Source: Euwallacea fornicatus
Taxonomy: Eukaryota; Arthropoda; Insecta; Coleoptera; Curculionidae
Direction: 5' to 3'
Assembly: GCF_040115645.1 (NCBI RefSeq)
Contig: NC_089551.1
Coordinates: forward strand, 4,650,001-4,714,000
DNA: 64,000 bases
Part shown: piece after piece, positions 10,487 to 21,502 of the stretch
Layout of the letters: every line of letters starts with the position of its first letter
Numbering within the stretch: position 1 is the first letter of the stretch
Translations under genes and position numbers: made by a program
The notes under the pieces: generated by a model
Databases searched by the model: none
The model's input: only the letters and a program-made list of their open reading frames with translations
What the model was told of the DNA's origin: nothing

Positions 10487-12460
10487 TATATTAGCAAATA
10501 ATTTCTTTACATGCCTTTGTATGGTACGTAATCGTGCAGAAGCAAAAAATTGTTAATTTTGTTGGTATAGAAACTACGGAAGTCTGCCGCACTATTCCAG
10601 GACCCTGTATAAAGGCTCTCAACTATAATAGGTATTAAAGTCCATATTTCAAACTAATGGCAGTACTTAAGAGAAAGTATATATGGACGTCGGAGACGAA
10701 GTGGAAGTAGGGGTGGAAGTAGGGAAACCAGTTAATTGCGGGGGTAATATTGTTATGTGTAGATGTTTGATATATCAACGTCGCGACCAAGTTTGGCAAC
10801 AATTTGATCATAAACACTGAACCTTCAACGCAATAAATTGACCGATAAACTTCTAGCTACGCGTCATAAACTGAAGGAAAGATCATCTTTTTCATGCAAT
10901 CTTTGAGCACCAACCACGAGAAATAAGCGGCCTAAAGGAATAAAAACTTGACAATTGGCGTACAAAACCCATCAAATAAAGTATCCTCGATCCCACAAAG
11001 AATGGAAACATGCAATAGGGAATAGCGAAATATTCAAAACGGAACAAGGCAGGAATATAAAATTCTTTCGTATATCATCAATCTACTTTGTTCTAAATCA
11101 GATGCGCTCCTTTGCTAACACTTTTATTACTCTTTTTACGGGCCATTTAAATTTGTTTCAAAATTAACATAAAAATGCTTGGGAAATTGGAATGAAAACT
11201 ATTTTAGGTTCCCTGAACGACCCAAATCCTATTCAATGCATCTTTGAACGGTCTTAGATTAGATTGAATACAAAACGAAAATTCAGGAATTAATCGGAAA
11301 TGGAGAATACATCAAATGGAGCGTAGCTCAAACAGATTGTTGGGCTCATTTCGCATCCCATGCACTAAATCTAACAAAAATTCCAATTTATTGTAAATAT
11401 TTGTCACGTTGCAAATTTTTTTTTCGAGTTTTCCAGAGCAAAACTGTTTGCTTCCAAGCCCCATTTGTTTGCTCGCTACAAAATCGAGATTGATAACCGA
11501 CTTTTTAGTTATACTGAAATCTGAATGGGATTATGGCCGTTCCGTTCGAGCGATATTAATAAGCCGTTCATATGTATGTATTACTTCCATTCCGTTTTTA
11601 AATGAATGATTAAAGGAACGTTCCTATACGGAGCACGCAGACATGAATTACCTGTGAGTCATAGAACGAGCTTTTCCATTGGTAATTATTTATGCTGTAG
11701 CTGCCATTCGCGTCGTAGGTAAACACGGTTTTACCGCACGCGTTTCAATGTCGAACACCAATAAAATTGTCGGACGTTGACAAATACGTGTGGTAAAGCC
11801 GCTTTACCCACGCAGGTAGAAAAAGTTGTTTTCGCTTTGTCTCTTCCAATAAAGCCGGGCGACTAAAAAAAGGAAATTGTGAAAACTCGATATTTCCCAA
11901 CTAAGTTCACCCATCATCTTTTAGAGGAGGAAAAGTGGTAATGAGAATGTAATAGTATATCATACAACGAGGTGGAAAGTGTTTCATTACTCTCAAGGGA
12001 TTTGATGGCATAGGATGTTAGCAGTTATTTCGAGACAGCAAGAAAATTTTCCACCGTGGTTTGTGTACCATCTTATTTCTAATCATAGTACGTATTCAGG
12101 ATTTTAGTGAATTCTCTAATACGTCGTTTGATTTGATGTCCGTTACGTACAATTACCAACCGACATGTACAAATAAACCTGATGAATCTAAGTGAACGTT
12201 AGTTTTTTGCCAAAAAAGTAAAGCGCTTGAGCTCTAAAAATCTCCTAAAGATACGTTTTGGAGAAGAAAGTAAATGAAAGAACCCATAAAGCTCTGGGTA
12301 ATGTGCGCAGAGTTTACTTGGACAAATGGTAAAAATTAATTAAAATAGCTCAGGAAATGTACGCAAACAGTTAGGGTGAAAAATTAAGGCGGCAAGTAGA
12401 AGTAGGTAATTTCACGTTTCACGACCTACATAGAGGTTAGTAATGCTAATGTTACATATA
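10487..12460. other. AT-rich stretch, one palindromic unit
   Basis: No gene is recognised. A lone right-end motif (CAGGACCCTG-TA near 10,608) lacks a partner. The palindromic unit at 11,716-11,813 is listed separately. Confidence 0.4.
11716..11813. repeat. Palindrome whose two arms are each a hairpin
   Basis: The left arm contains GGTAAA-CACGGT-TTTACC. The right arm contains CGTGTGGTAAAG-CCG-CTTTACCCACG. The two arms are also imperfect reverse complements of each other beyond these helices (CGCACGCGTTT...GTCGAAC against GTCGGAC...AAATACGTGTG). The unit is CpG-rich within AT-rich DNA and is about 100 bp long. Confidence 0.6.
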
Positions 12461-14537
12461 CAGGGCGGGTTTTCTAAAAGTATAAATGCCAATATTTCGA
12501 AATATCATGCCGGCAATGGGAAAATCCAAAAGCACGTCTACCACAACATGATGAGGGAAGATGTATGATGAGAGTGTGATGAACTCACTACCCTCCGTTA
12601 AATGCACTCCAGCCACCCCAAATAATTTTTTTTTAATAGCACGGGCATGATATCGTCCCAAAACGTTCACAAAACGTTTTTCAATGGTACCAACGTTTCT
12701 GTAACTCAATATAATTCAAATAAAATTGAAAATCCAGGAATAAGACGCCTAGGAGAAGAATTAAAACAAAGTCAATCAGGAATAGTTAATGGAACTGATA
12801 ATTAATTCAAAGTCTTATTTTAATTAAATTAAAGCATAAAATTCGCGGCAAAATAGTAATTGTTTTTTATTGTAGGTGTTCGATATTTTCCATTTAACTA
12901 TACAAAGATAATCACGTTTTGGCAGTATATTGTTATCAAAGAATTAATAATGATGTAAAATGAAAAAAATTAGTTATTTTCCCTTTAGGGTATTTATGAA
13001 TATTTTTCTACGCAGCGAATTGTCGAATCCTGGTAATTATTTTATTTTCACTTTGTGCTTCTCGTAAATTTTTAATCGATACATGATTTATTCAATTGCG
13101 GAACGAGTTGAAATAGTTTTTATTGACGGTGCTGAGGAACGTTGCCTTTTACCAACCACAGGAACATTTCGTCAGCGACATCTTGAAACGGACATTAATC
13201 TTTCCTACGTTATGAAATTAACACAAAAATTTGAAAAAACTGGTTCTGTGGCCAATAAAAAAAGGAATCAATCCGGGACATTAGATGAACTTACTCAATT
13301 CGAAGTTCCAGGACAGTTTATCCAAAATTCCTCATTGCCTCCATCTACTTTAACTGGATTATCAACAGCATCCGTCCGGAAAGTTCTAAATTTACACAAA
13401 TTTCATCTCTTCAAAATTCAACTTCATCTGGAATTGGATGAAGATGACCCAGACCGACGAATTGAATATTGCGAGGGGGCGCAAGGTTTGATTACCAACC
13501 GGCCCCGACTACTGCTGAACGTTTGCTTCCATCCTGAGTGCATATTTTACTCGAAGGTTGGTCTCAATTGGTCCAATTATAGAATCTGAAGTGATTTAAA
13601 CCCTCATGGTATGAAACAAGGAAGCACTCAACATCCACTACAAACTAAATTTTTGGTCCGGGATCTTTGGAGATGCCATCATAGGACCTTTATTTATTGA
13701 CGGTAATTTGAATGGTGAAATCTACCCTGACCTTTTAGGAAATCCTATTGAACCATTGATAATCCACGAGCTAGAGAATCGGCAGCACGAATATGGCAAA
13801 TTGGACGAAAATTTACTAAGATTTCTACAGGGTGGGGCACTGCTACATTTTTTTTACCTCTTAGACAGTGGTTGGATAACAAATATCCCGCAAAATGGAT
13901 TGGAAGGAGAGAACCGATAGAATGGCCCGCTCGGGCTCCCGATTTCACCCCCTTGGATTTTGTTTTTGCGAGGGCACTTGAAATCTGTAGTGTTCAAGCC
14001 CAACTAGGAACAAATGAAAAGTTCAATCAGCGAATTACTGTATCGTACAATTCATTAGGAAGCTTTTGTCAATGTGCGTCAAGAAAGTGAATATCGTTTG
14101 TACGCCTGTATGGATAATAATGAACTCTTGTTACAAAAAAATATTAATATTAAGCAGCAAATCTGATCCTTCGATTTAATAACAGAAAAACTTTGAATTA
14201 ATTATCGGTTCTATTACTCATTCCTGATTAACAACCATTTAATTCTACGTCTAGGTGTCTCACTCATGGATTCGTCATTTTAGGCATTATCGGATACATT
14301 TGAGGGCGAAATTCCAGAAACTTTGGTACGATTGAAATGCTTATTGAAAATGCTTTTCGACGGTATCCCGCCATTATTCCTGTACTATTAAAAAAAAATT
14401 ACTTGTGACACCTGGCTGCATTTGACAGAGGGTAGTGAGTTCATCGTACCCTCAATCATCTTCTGTCATCATATTATGGTAGACGTGGTTTTCGATTTTT
14501 CCACTGCCGGTACAATTTTCAAGATATTGGCATCATG
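12461..14537 (+). mobile_element. DD41D Tc1/mariner element, right end disrupted
   Basis: The left end is TATA-CAGGGCGGGTTTTC. The left inverted repeat (about 12,490-12,690) is mirrored at about 14,320-14,532, including CACGTCTACCACAACATGATG and GAACTCACTACCCTC. The last ~30 bp of the right end are missing, because a deleted mariner (14,540-15,213) begins there. The transposase relic 13,084-14,140 lies inside on the plus strand. The two repeats differ at perhaps one base in five, so the copy is old. Confidence 0.8.
13084..14140 (+). pseudogene. DD41D transposase relic
   Basis: It starts with ATG and an N-terminal helix-turn-helix-like segment ('LTQKFEKTGSVANKK'), continues through the linker to the catalytic domain, and shifts frame at least twice. 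The first catalytic region reads CFHPECIFY where the family has F-S/T-DE, so the first aspartate is lost. The second reads FLQGGALLHF in place of FQQDGAPPHF, so the second aspartate is lost. The third region is recognisable (KWIGRREPIEWPARAPDFTPLDF) and keeps its aspartate. The C-terminus resembles the family's CxxxNGxxFEHLL ending. It would have cut and joined DNA at TA sites but is dead. Confidence 0.8.
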
Positions 14538-14539
14538 TA

Positions 14540-15213
14540 CGAGGAGTGATCAAAAAGTTCCAGGAGTAACACTTAAAAATTTTCTTTATTAAAAATATTT
14601 AACATTATGCAACACTGTTTCCTTCACAGTATTGCTCTTAGCAAGGTATGCAGTTTTCCCAACGTCTTTTCCACTGCCGGAAGAATCCCGAGAATTGTCC
14701 TTCTGGAGTGCTGTTTAACTCTTCTAGCGGTCTTTCTTTAATGTTTTCAATCGAGCCAAATCGCTGCCCTTTCCTGAGTTTTGGGGAACGAGAAAAGTCG
14801 GCAGGGACCAGGTCTGGTGAGTGGAGCGGCTGAGGGATAACAGTGACGTCAGTTTTTGTGGAGAAATCGTGAATGAGCAACGCAGAATGAACTGCCTCGT
14901 TTTCATGGCGCAGCACCCAATTTCCACTTCGCCACGTCTTCATTAAAAAAAATTGCAATATTAGCAAAATTTTAGAAACACCCACTTTCCTTTCCATTTA
15001 AATTAATCTTGCAAAGTATCGAAAAAACGCTTAACACGCAGAACTCGTGCAAAAGCAGCTGCAACTTCGCGAAAACAATGAAAAAATTGAAAATCGGAAG
15101 AAACAGTAACGCTCGAGCTGAGTCACGCTAAACAACGCTGTCTGCCGCACTGCGCTACGTTGCGACGTTGCCTCGTAATACAAGAAGGCCCGGAACTTTC
15201 TGATCGTCCCTCG
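14540..15213 (-). mobile_element. Internally deleted DD34D mariner, 674 bp
   Basis: TA-CGAGGAGTGATCAAAAAGTTCC on the left is mirrored by CCGGAACTTTCTGATCGTCCCTCG-TA on the right, about 30 bp of terminal inverted repeat typical of mariners. TA flanks both ends. The interior keeps only the 3' part of a transposase on the minus strand. It inserted within the last bases of the DD41D element at 12,461-14,537. Confidence 0.85.
14638..14997 (-). pseudogene. Mariner transposase, C-terminal part
   Basis: The 119-codon frame carries HENEAVHSALLIHDF (family: HDNAPAHSALL), then SPDLVPADFSRSPKL and RKGQRFGSIENIKE, and ends FFRQWKRRWENCIPC, the canonical mariner C-terminus. The second catalytic aspartate is replaced (HDN to HEN). 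The third (PADF) is present, with 34 residues expected between the two. Everything upstream of the second catalytic motif is missing, replaced by about 20 unrelated codons. The frame stays open, which suggests fairly recent deletion, but no activity is possible. Confidence 0.85.
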
Positions 15214-15215
15214 TA

Positions 15216-16273
15216 TTCGCTGCAATAAGGCAGGACTACAGGGTGGTTGGAGAAATGATGACTTAAATTTTTGTTATTTGCTGTTGTTTGTTTGTTTGTT
15301 GTCGTTAATTTTACTATGGACATGCAGTGAGCAGCAACGTGCTGACTAACCCCATAAGGGGGTTAATAGCGGTCGTGCTTTCCCGCTTCAAGAATTTATA
15401 ATAATTCAAGGTTAAAAGGGAATGCAATTGCTGACGGGAATGATAAGGAACTAGTAATAAATTATTAGTGCACTTAATGCGGAAAACAAACAAATCGTAA
15501 ATGTGTTTACCCAACATCCGAATCAAAGGCTAGGAAGAGTCTTCAACTAAATAGAAAAAATAAATCAATTCCCCCAAAAGTCGTTGCAGACTCGCCCTTA
15601 GGAAGGGATCAATAGGGCGTCGGTTCGCGAAATGCCCACGAGGGGGACTAGCGGCGTGACACATCGGACCATCCTTCGCGACATTGAGTCCAACATCTGC
15701 GAGAGATTCGCTTAACAACATTGCGAAACGATGTTAAAAATCGGACTTTCGAAGTGTTATGTCAAAATGAAAACAGTAAAAAACAAGTAACTACCGCCGA
15801 TCCGAACAAAAATTCGCCGATAATCGCACGATGTAACCGAGTATTTTTATAATAACGTTGTTGAAACATATCAAGCCAGTTATCACACAGTAATAGCAAG
15901 GAGAGTATAATAGAGTTATTTTTGATACTAGTTTTTGGGGCCATATGTTTAGCTGTATAGATTTGTTAGCTATTGTTGTATAAATGTTAGATCATTGATG
16001 TCGAGACCGTTTAGAGCTTAAATACCTGTATGCTCAATTAGACCTAACAATAAAACATGTTTATATTTTGGTGTTTTACTAAGCAGTAACAATGTTGTTA
16101 AAGCGTAAATAATTGTGTATCTGTCTATCTGTGGGGCCATGTAATCCGAATAAACAAAAGAGATTTGATAATATTTTGTTAATGAATATCATAAACTTTT
16201 CTAACGGCAAAGAGGAACCTGTGGACCCAAACGAGAAAAGACTTTTTTGCGATAACTGTGGTTTAAGAAAATA
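15216..16273. other. Non-repetitive-looking stretch, nothing firmly recognised
   Basis: A TA-CAGGGTGG motif near 15,238 has no partner. The segment 15,590-15,720 is GC-richer and open on the minus strand for 63 codons (ATG at 15,721), without motifs. An AATAAA occurs near 16,050. A short upstream reading frame ending CDNCGLRK overlaps the next feature. Confidence 0.35.
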
Positions 16274-16378
16274 ATGGCAAATGCGGTTCCTCAAATAAAA
16301 CCTGTGATTCCAACTGTGAGCACAATAAACGCGTTACCTGAAGGAGAAATGGACGCTCTTCTTTTAGGCCGGACGAGG
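16274..16378 (+). CDS. Candidate first coding exon, 35 codons, host gene unknown
   Basis: ATG at 16,274 opens a frame of exactly 35 codons (starting MANAVPQIKP, ending ALLLGRTR) that runs into GTAAGT, a strong 5' splice site. An in-frame stop lies 21 bases upstream, so the ATG would be the first possible start. The segment is richer in GC than its surroundings and has no similarity to the transposons of this window. The protein is not recognised, no acceptor or second exon was identified, and chance remains possible. It is listed because it is one of only two places here that look like a host exon. Confidence 0.25.
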
Positions 16379-16844
16379 GTAAGTGGCTATTTGGTGTTGT
16401 GATTAGACATTTTAACGTTTATCGACTCTATGTTAATTTTTCACAAAGCATACATGCCGAAACTGAACACCCCAAACACTCCAGATAACTGCAGGTATTG
16501 GGTCCAATTCAATGCACACGCTGAAATTTTCAGATTCTCAAACTTTGATTATTTCGCACCAACCAACCTTAATGGTCTGACCCAATGATGGTGTATTTTA
16601 AAGCGACGAGTGGGCAAAGTGACACAGACCACGGTGGAAAGTGTTCCTCGCATGTCAAGGAGCAACCCCGGACCGCCATCGTTGGCTCTCGCCGGTAAAG
16701 GAACACTTTCCTCCCGGATGTCTAATCTGCTCCTATTCGCATTCATGCCGTGCAGAAAAGTGTAAGTGCAAAGTAGGAGTGATCATCATTACACAATGCG
16801 ATTATCCTGACAACACAGCGGAATAGGTTCTAATATGCATACGG
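16379..16844. other. GC-richer segment with inverted repeat, unassigned
   Basis: GGTGGAAAGTGTTCC (about 16,631-16,645) is mirrored by GGAACACTTTCCTCC (about 16,699-16,713) over a ~53-bp spacer. The segment is open in several frames and ends near another GTAAGT (about 16,759). No product could be assigned. Confidence 0.35.
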
Positions 16845-17905
16845 GATGGCGCAACGAAAACTTTGCACCTCAATTTTCAGCACTTGAAATGAAAATGTTT
16901 AAAAACGCACGGATCCGTTGATTATTTTTCTCGAGGAGGACAATTTTTTAATATACTGTAGGCCCTTCAACTCAATTCCCGAAGGGGGGGGGGGGGGGTG
17001 AAGATACCCCCAATATTTTTAATTGGAAGGGGTGGCGAGTGACACCCCATATTAAAGGTTGTCGCATCCTGACTATAATCCCCAAGTTTGAAGCCACTGC
17101 CATTATCCCCGTTAATATGACAGCTTGTCAAGGTCTGTGAGGAAAAAGATGTTTTTGTTAATAATGAATTTGTCACAATAAGAGCTGCAGATTTCAAAGT
17201 GAGGCAGGCAGACCTTCAAAGGTGAGGTTTCACTGAATCGTCTTGCCGGTGGTGAGTTTTACCCCTAATCGTGTAGTTCGTGAATGCGCCCAAATTACGC
17301 ACGAAATGATACGTAACGAAAAGCGACGCTTTGAAGAAAATTTATTTTATTGCATTGAAGCGAATGACGGTCATTTCCAGTATTTAATAAATCGATCAGA
17401 CACGTAATGTGAACTTTTTTTGCATTTACCAACCCTTTTTTGAGAAAAAAAGACGAGTGAAGAAACGCACTCTTCTAAATTTTAGGGGTAAAACTCTCCA
17501 CCGTCAAAATCATTCAGTAATGTCTCAAGTTTAAGGGCGTTCTCAACTTCATTTTAAAAGCTGCAGCTCGTACTGTGAAAAAATAATTTTTAACTAAAAG
17601 CTCTTTTCTCTAAAAATTTTGACACACTGTCACATCTCCGGAGGTAATGGCAGTAGCTTCAAATTTGGAGGGAAGTGATCAGGGAGCAAGTACCTTTAAA
17701 ATGAAGTATCATTCGACACCCCTTCCTATTAAACATTTTTAAGGGTAACTGCCATGCTTGTTTAGGGGTTGAAGTTGACAGATTGAAAATACAATAAAAA
17801 TTCTACCTTCCGAATCAAGAATCACTGGGTTCGAACGTTTTTAAACAATTTCATTTTAAATAGTGAAAAATTTAGGTGCAAAGTTTCGGTTGAAAGTTTT
17901 ATTCG
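16845..17905. mobile_element. Foldback element, ~1.06 kb, no coding remnant
   Basis: The left arm (about 16,845-17,275) and right arm (about 17,465-17,905) are imperfect reverse complements. Shared blocks include CGAAAACTTTGCACC against GGTGCAAAGTTTCG, GTTTGAAGCCACTGCCATTA against TAATGGCAGTAGCTTCAAAT, and GAGTTTTACCCCTAA against TTAGGGGTAAAACTC. The left arm contains a run of 15 G. Exact ends are uncertain. Confidence 0.65.
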
Positions 17906-18184
17906 AGAAATGGAAGCCGTGAAAAAGTTTTCTAGGATTTTATTTTTCAATAGATATTTCCTTTTTAATATCCCTCTCTGGTTTTTCGTCTGCAGCATTT
18001 TAACTTTTAATTAATACCTAAGAAAACAGTAAATTTCCTCCTCAACTTTCTAGAAGTCAGAAAGTTAAACAAAAGGCTGAGCTAAAGCAGAAAAAGACTT
18101 ATATTGTCTAATCGGAAAAAAAATCTATGTAGTGGAAATAAAAGTTTATAAACTAAACAATTCGATTCTCTGGTTAGTAATATA
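17906..18184. other. AT-rich spacer
   Basis: Nothing is recognised between the foldback element and the next MITE. Confidence 0.5.
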
Positions 18185-18908
18185 CGGGGTGTTTCTTAAC
18201 TACGGTACATAACTTCGGGAGCGTATTCTACAGCAAAATTAAAGGTAATTTTGTTGTATAAACTACATCCCAAAAATGCTTCGTTGCGGAATACAGGGTG
18301 TGAAAATTTTATTGTCTGAAATTTAATGTCTCACGCACAGATAAATAAACGACGTTGCTGACTAGTAAAATGTCGACAATTTCGCTACCAAACAGGCAAT
18401 TACACAACAAAAAAATTCATATCTTCATACAAGTATTTCTTCTCTTAAAAATAACAAAAAAGAATGAAAAAATTTAGCTACAATGTTTTTTATTTATTTA
18501 CTCGAAAACGGTGCGTCTTACGAAAAAAAGTCAAGAGACCTTTTTTCTTCCAAATCGAACACATAATTAAAAACGGAACAAAATATTGGAAAAGAACAGT
18601 AGCGTACCACATTTTTCCTTTAAAATATCCTGCAATTAACCTGCCCGTACGGCACTGGTTACACAACAGCCACTGTCTTTAGCGTAAAATACGCACCGTT
18701 GCTAACTATCAAACCCTGCAAAATTTCATTAAAATGTCTCAAGTAGTTTCGGAAATATTTAAAAAATTGTCATTTTTTAAAGAAATTTTCACACCCTCTA
18801 TTTCCGCAACGAAGCATTTTTGGGATATAGTTTATATAACAAAATTATCTTTGTTTTAGCTGTAGAATACGCTTCCGAAGTTATATACCGTACTTAGGAA
18901 ACACCATG
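18185..18908. mobile_element. MITE with IR/DR-like ends, 724 bp
   Basis: TA-CGGGGTGTTTCTTAACTACGG is mirrored by CCGTACTTAGGAAACACCATG-TA, and the inverted repeats extend about 125 bp. A second motif TA-CAGGGTGTG starts at 18,294, 109 bp inside the left end. Its mirror image (CACACCCTC-TA) ends at 18,798, 110 bp inside the right end. The interior has no transposase. Confidence 0.8.
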
Positions 18909-18918
18909 TATAAACATA

Positions 18919-19235
18919 CAGGGTGTCCTCGAATTACGTGGCCAAAATAATACCGCAGATTGTTTGAGTGAAAATAAGTCGATTTAACTAAACTTCCCTC
19001 AGCCCAAAAGTTGATAATTATGGAGCTACAGGGTGTTAAAGTTGAAAAAAAAAAATCACATTTTCTTTAATATCTTTCGATTTCTTTGAGTTAATTTCAC
19101 GAAATTTCATATTTGAGGGTGTTTTCGGATACGAAATTCAAATTTATTAACGATTTAGTTGTTTCTTCTAGGGGGCGCCACAAGCGACCATTAGGACACA
19201 TTTAAATCTCTGTAACTTTTTCGTGCCACGGTGTA
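18919..19235. mobile_element. Left half of a CAGGGTG MITE
   Basis: It begins TA-CAGGGTGTCCTCG only ~10 bp after the previous MITE, and has an internal TA-CAGGGTGTTAAAG at 19,029, again 110 bp inside. GGGGGCGCCAC near 19,172 and the general layout resemble the arms of 48,408-49,542 and 58,337-59,037. A matching right arm is absent or reduced to CACGGTGTA near 19,226. Confidence 0.55.
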
Positions 19236-19297
19236 TATTATTTTGGTATTTAAAAACCTTTTTCCCTACCTTTTATACTTAGTAACAGATCTGCATA

Positions 19298-20870
19298 CAG
19301 GGTGACCCATGTAGGAAATAAATGCACTTTTTGATTATTTTTTCTTTTGGAATTTAATGTATGTCATGACGTTTTTGAATTCTTTGACAAGCTTTGACCA
19401 CATTTCATGCAACAAAAATCTCAAAATTCAACAGGTCCTGAAATATTTGCAGTTGACGTTCATTAATGATAACATTTATTTAATATTCTCGAACTAACAA
19501 AAAATTTTGTTTGAAAAGCAACAAGTTGTTAAACAGTTATTGCCTTTTTCCTTTATTCCCATCTCTTTTCATTGCTGGAATCGTTATTCCCATATTGCTG
19601 AAGTTCAAAGAAAATGTCCAAGTTAAGTAAAACTCAGACAATAGATATTTTAATAATGACAGGATGCGACGATCGAACCAAGACTCAAAATGAGGTTTGT
19701 GACCTATTCAATGCTAAATATCCTGACTGCTTGAAAGGAAGTTTCAGGAAGTAGGGCATGTAAGAGACCCTCCCAGATCTGTTCGATCCTCGATTCCCGA
19801 GAATTAAAAATTAGATGTTCTTTTGTCCATTGAACAAAATTCTCATAAATCAACTCAAGAAATAGCTCTGGATAGTGAAATGAAAAAAAAAAGAAATATG
19901 TCATTCGCTTCAAATACAATCAATCCACGAACTTAATGGCGTAAAGATGAGGATTCGGATCGTCCATTGGAATTCCACGAAATTTTGATGAACCACTGTA
20001 ATACTGACACATTTTTTTCTATGATAAAAAAATAATTTTTCCTGATGAATCGACTTTCTGCCCAAATGGTATCACGAACAGAGAAAATTGCCGCTACTGG
20101 TCATCTCTCAATTCGCATTGGACGATTGAAGCTCATACCCAACATCTTCAGACTGTGAATGTTTGTGTCGGTATTGTGAGAGAGACAGAGCCATCGGTCA
20201 GTGTTTCTTTGAGGACACTTTAACAGCCGAACGTTATTTGAAGTTTTTGAGAAATGAACTGATTCAAGATCTTTGTTTTATATTTCCAAATGCAAATAAC
20301 CCGAACATTTCAAATGAGCCGCTACGAGTTAAACAGGATTGTGTGGCGCCACATTTCAGCAGAGACATGTGGCACTATTTAGACGAACCATTTCTGTGTC
20401 GGTGTATTGGACGAGGGGGGCATTTAGAGTGGCCTGCTAGATAGCCTGACTTCACCCCTATGGACTTTTTGTCTTAGGGCCATCTGAAATATTGGGCGCA
20501 TCTAAACAGGCCCTAGAGTATAGAAGGGTTTAATAATAAAATTACTCAAGAAGCACGACAAATATCTTTTTAAATGATAGGAAAAGTTCTTGATGAAGTT
20601 GAAGTCCGGCATGCCAATTGCCAGGAAGTTAATGGGGCACAGTTTGAACATTTAATAAAATAGATTATAGTTAGAAGTTTATACTGATGTTTTTTACATA
20701 TTAATACTTCTATTTTTGTGATTTTTTTTTAATTGTTGGTCAGACATGAATATATTATATGAAGTATGTTCAAAATTTGTCAAAGACCTTAAAAACGTCA
20801 TAACGTATATGCGAAGTTACATTAAAAAAAATTAAAAAATAACTTTATCTACTACTTGAATAACCCTGTG
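19298..20870 (+). mobile_element. DD41D element, 1.57 kb
   Basis: TA-CAGGGTGACCCATGTAGG on the left and a right end ending TAACCCTGTG-TA are mirrored over ~140 bp (ATGTCATGACGTTTTTGAATTC against TTAAAAACGTCATAACGTAT). The interior holds a transposase relic in the plus orientation. Divergence of the repeats marks it as old. Confidence 0.8.
19614..20663 (+). pseudogene. DD41D transposase relic
   Basis: ATG at 19,614 begins MSKLSKTQTIDILIMTG, the family's N-terminal helix. A deletion and frameshifts follow. The first catalytic motif survives (FPDESTFCPNGI). The second reads QDCVAPHF (family QQDGAPPHF), with the aspartate kept. The third region reads GRGGHLEWPAR, then a stop, then PDFTPMDFLS, with the aspartate kept. 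The C-terminus AQFEHLIK matches the family's FEHLL ending, with stop at 20,661-20,663. At least three frameshifts and several stops make it a pseudogene. The canonical YPD junction near residue 38 shows no intron, unlike the element at 23,503. Confidence 0.85.
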
Positions 20871-21502
20871 TACATGTCTGTTAGGTCAAAAAATGCTCTA
20901 GCATTTTCATGAAAAACATTTCCCTCAATTATTAACGAATTTATGCAGAATTTCTGGTCCTCTCTGTATAAACGCAAGAAAATTCCTGCAGATATGCTGT
21001 GGGCAAGCCGCAATTTAAATTCCTGAAGAACTTTCCTTATCAATTGAGAAGGTATTTAGCGAGGCTTGTTGAGTAGTTTTATTTTTAACTTTTCTATGTT
21101 GTTGGGCTCATTTAAATACACCTTATGTTCTAGATGACCTCATAGAGAAGTCTATAGGGGAGAGGTCAGGCGGTCTGGCAGCCCGCTCTAATTGCAAATG
21201 TGCATTTCAATAAGCATTGAATTTAGACATGGATACGTTATATGAAATAGGTTCAGAAGTTCTCATACAACTCAAAAACTACATGATATACCTGGGGTTC
21301 CATTAAAAAAAATTACGTACTACACGGGGAGCCCTGTATACATATCTGTTTCGTCAAAAAATGCACAACTAAAAACAAAATTTGACCTTCTTTAGCGTTA
21401 TCATGTGAAAAATATTTCGTTCAATTTTTAATGGCTTTATGCGAAACTTTTGCTCCCCTCTGTATAAACACAAGAAACTTCGTACGGAAATGCTGCTTTA
21501 CC
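20740..21502. repeat. Old tandem duplication of a transposon end plus flank
   Basis: 20,740-21,000 and about 21,222-21,502 are direct repeats. They share ACATGAATATATTATATGA against ACATGGATACGTTATATGA, CATTAAAAAAAATTA, a right-end motif (CCCTGTGTA against CCCTGTATA), and then TCTGTT-G-GTCAAAAAATGC and CCTCTCTGTATAAACGCAAGAAA-like blocks. The first copy contains the right end of the DD41D element just upstream, so part of that end plus its flank exists twice. Confidence 0.65.

Noticed and set aside
15530..15721. 63-codon minus-strand frame in a GC-richer patch
   Set aside because: Protein-like start (MLLSESLADVGLNVAKDG) but no recognisable domain and an AT-rich low-complexity end.
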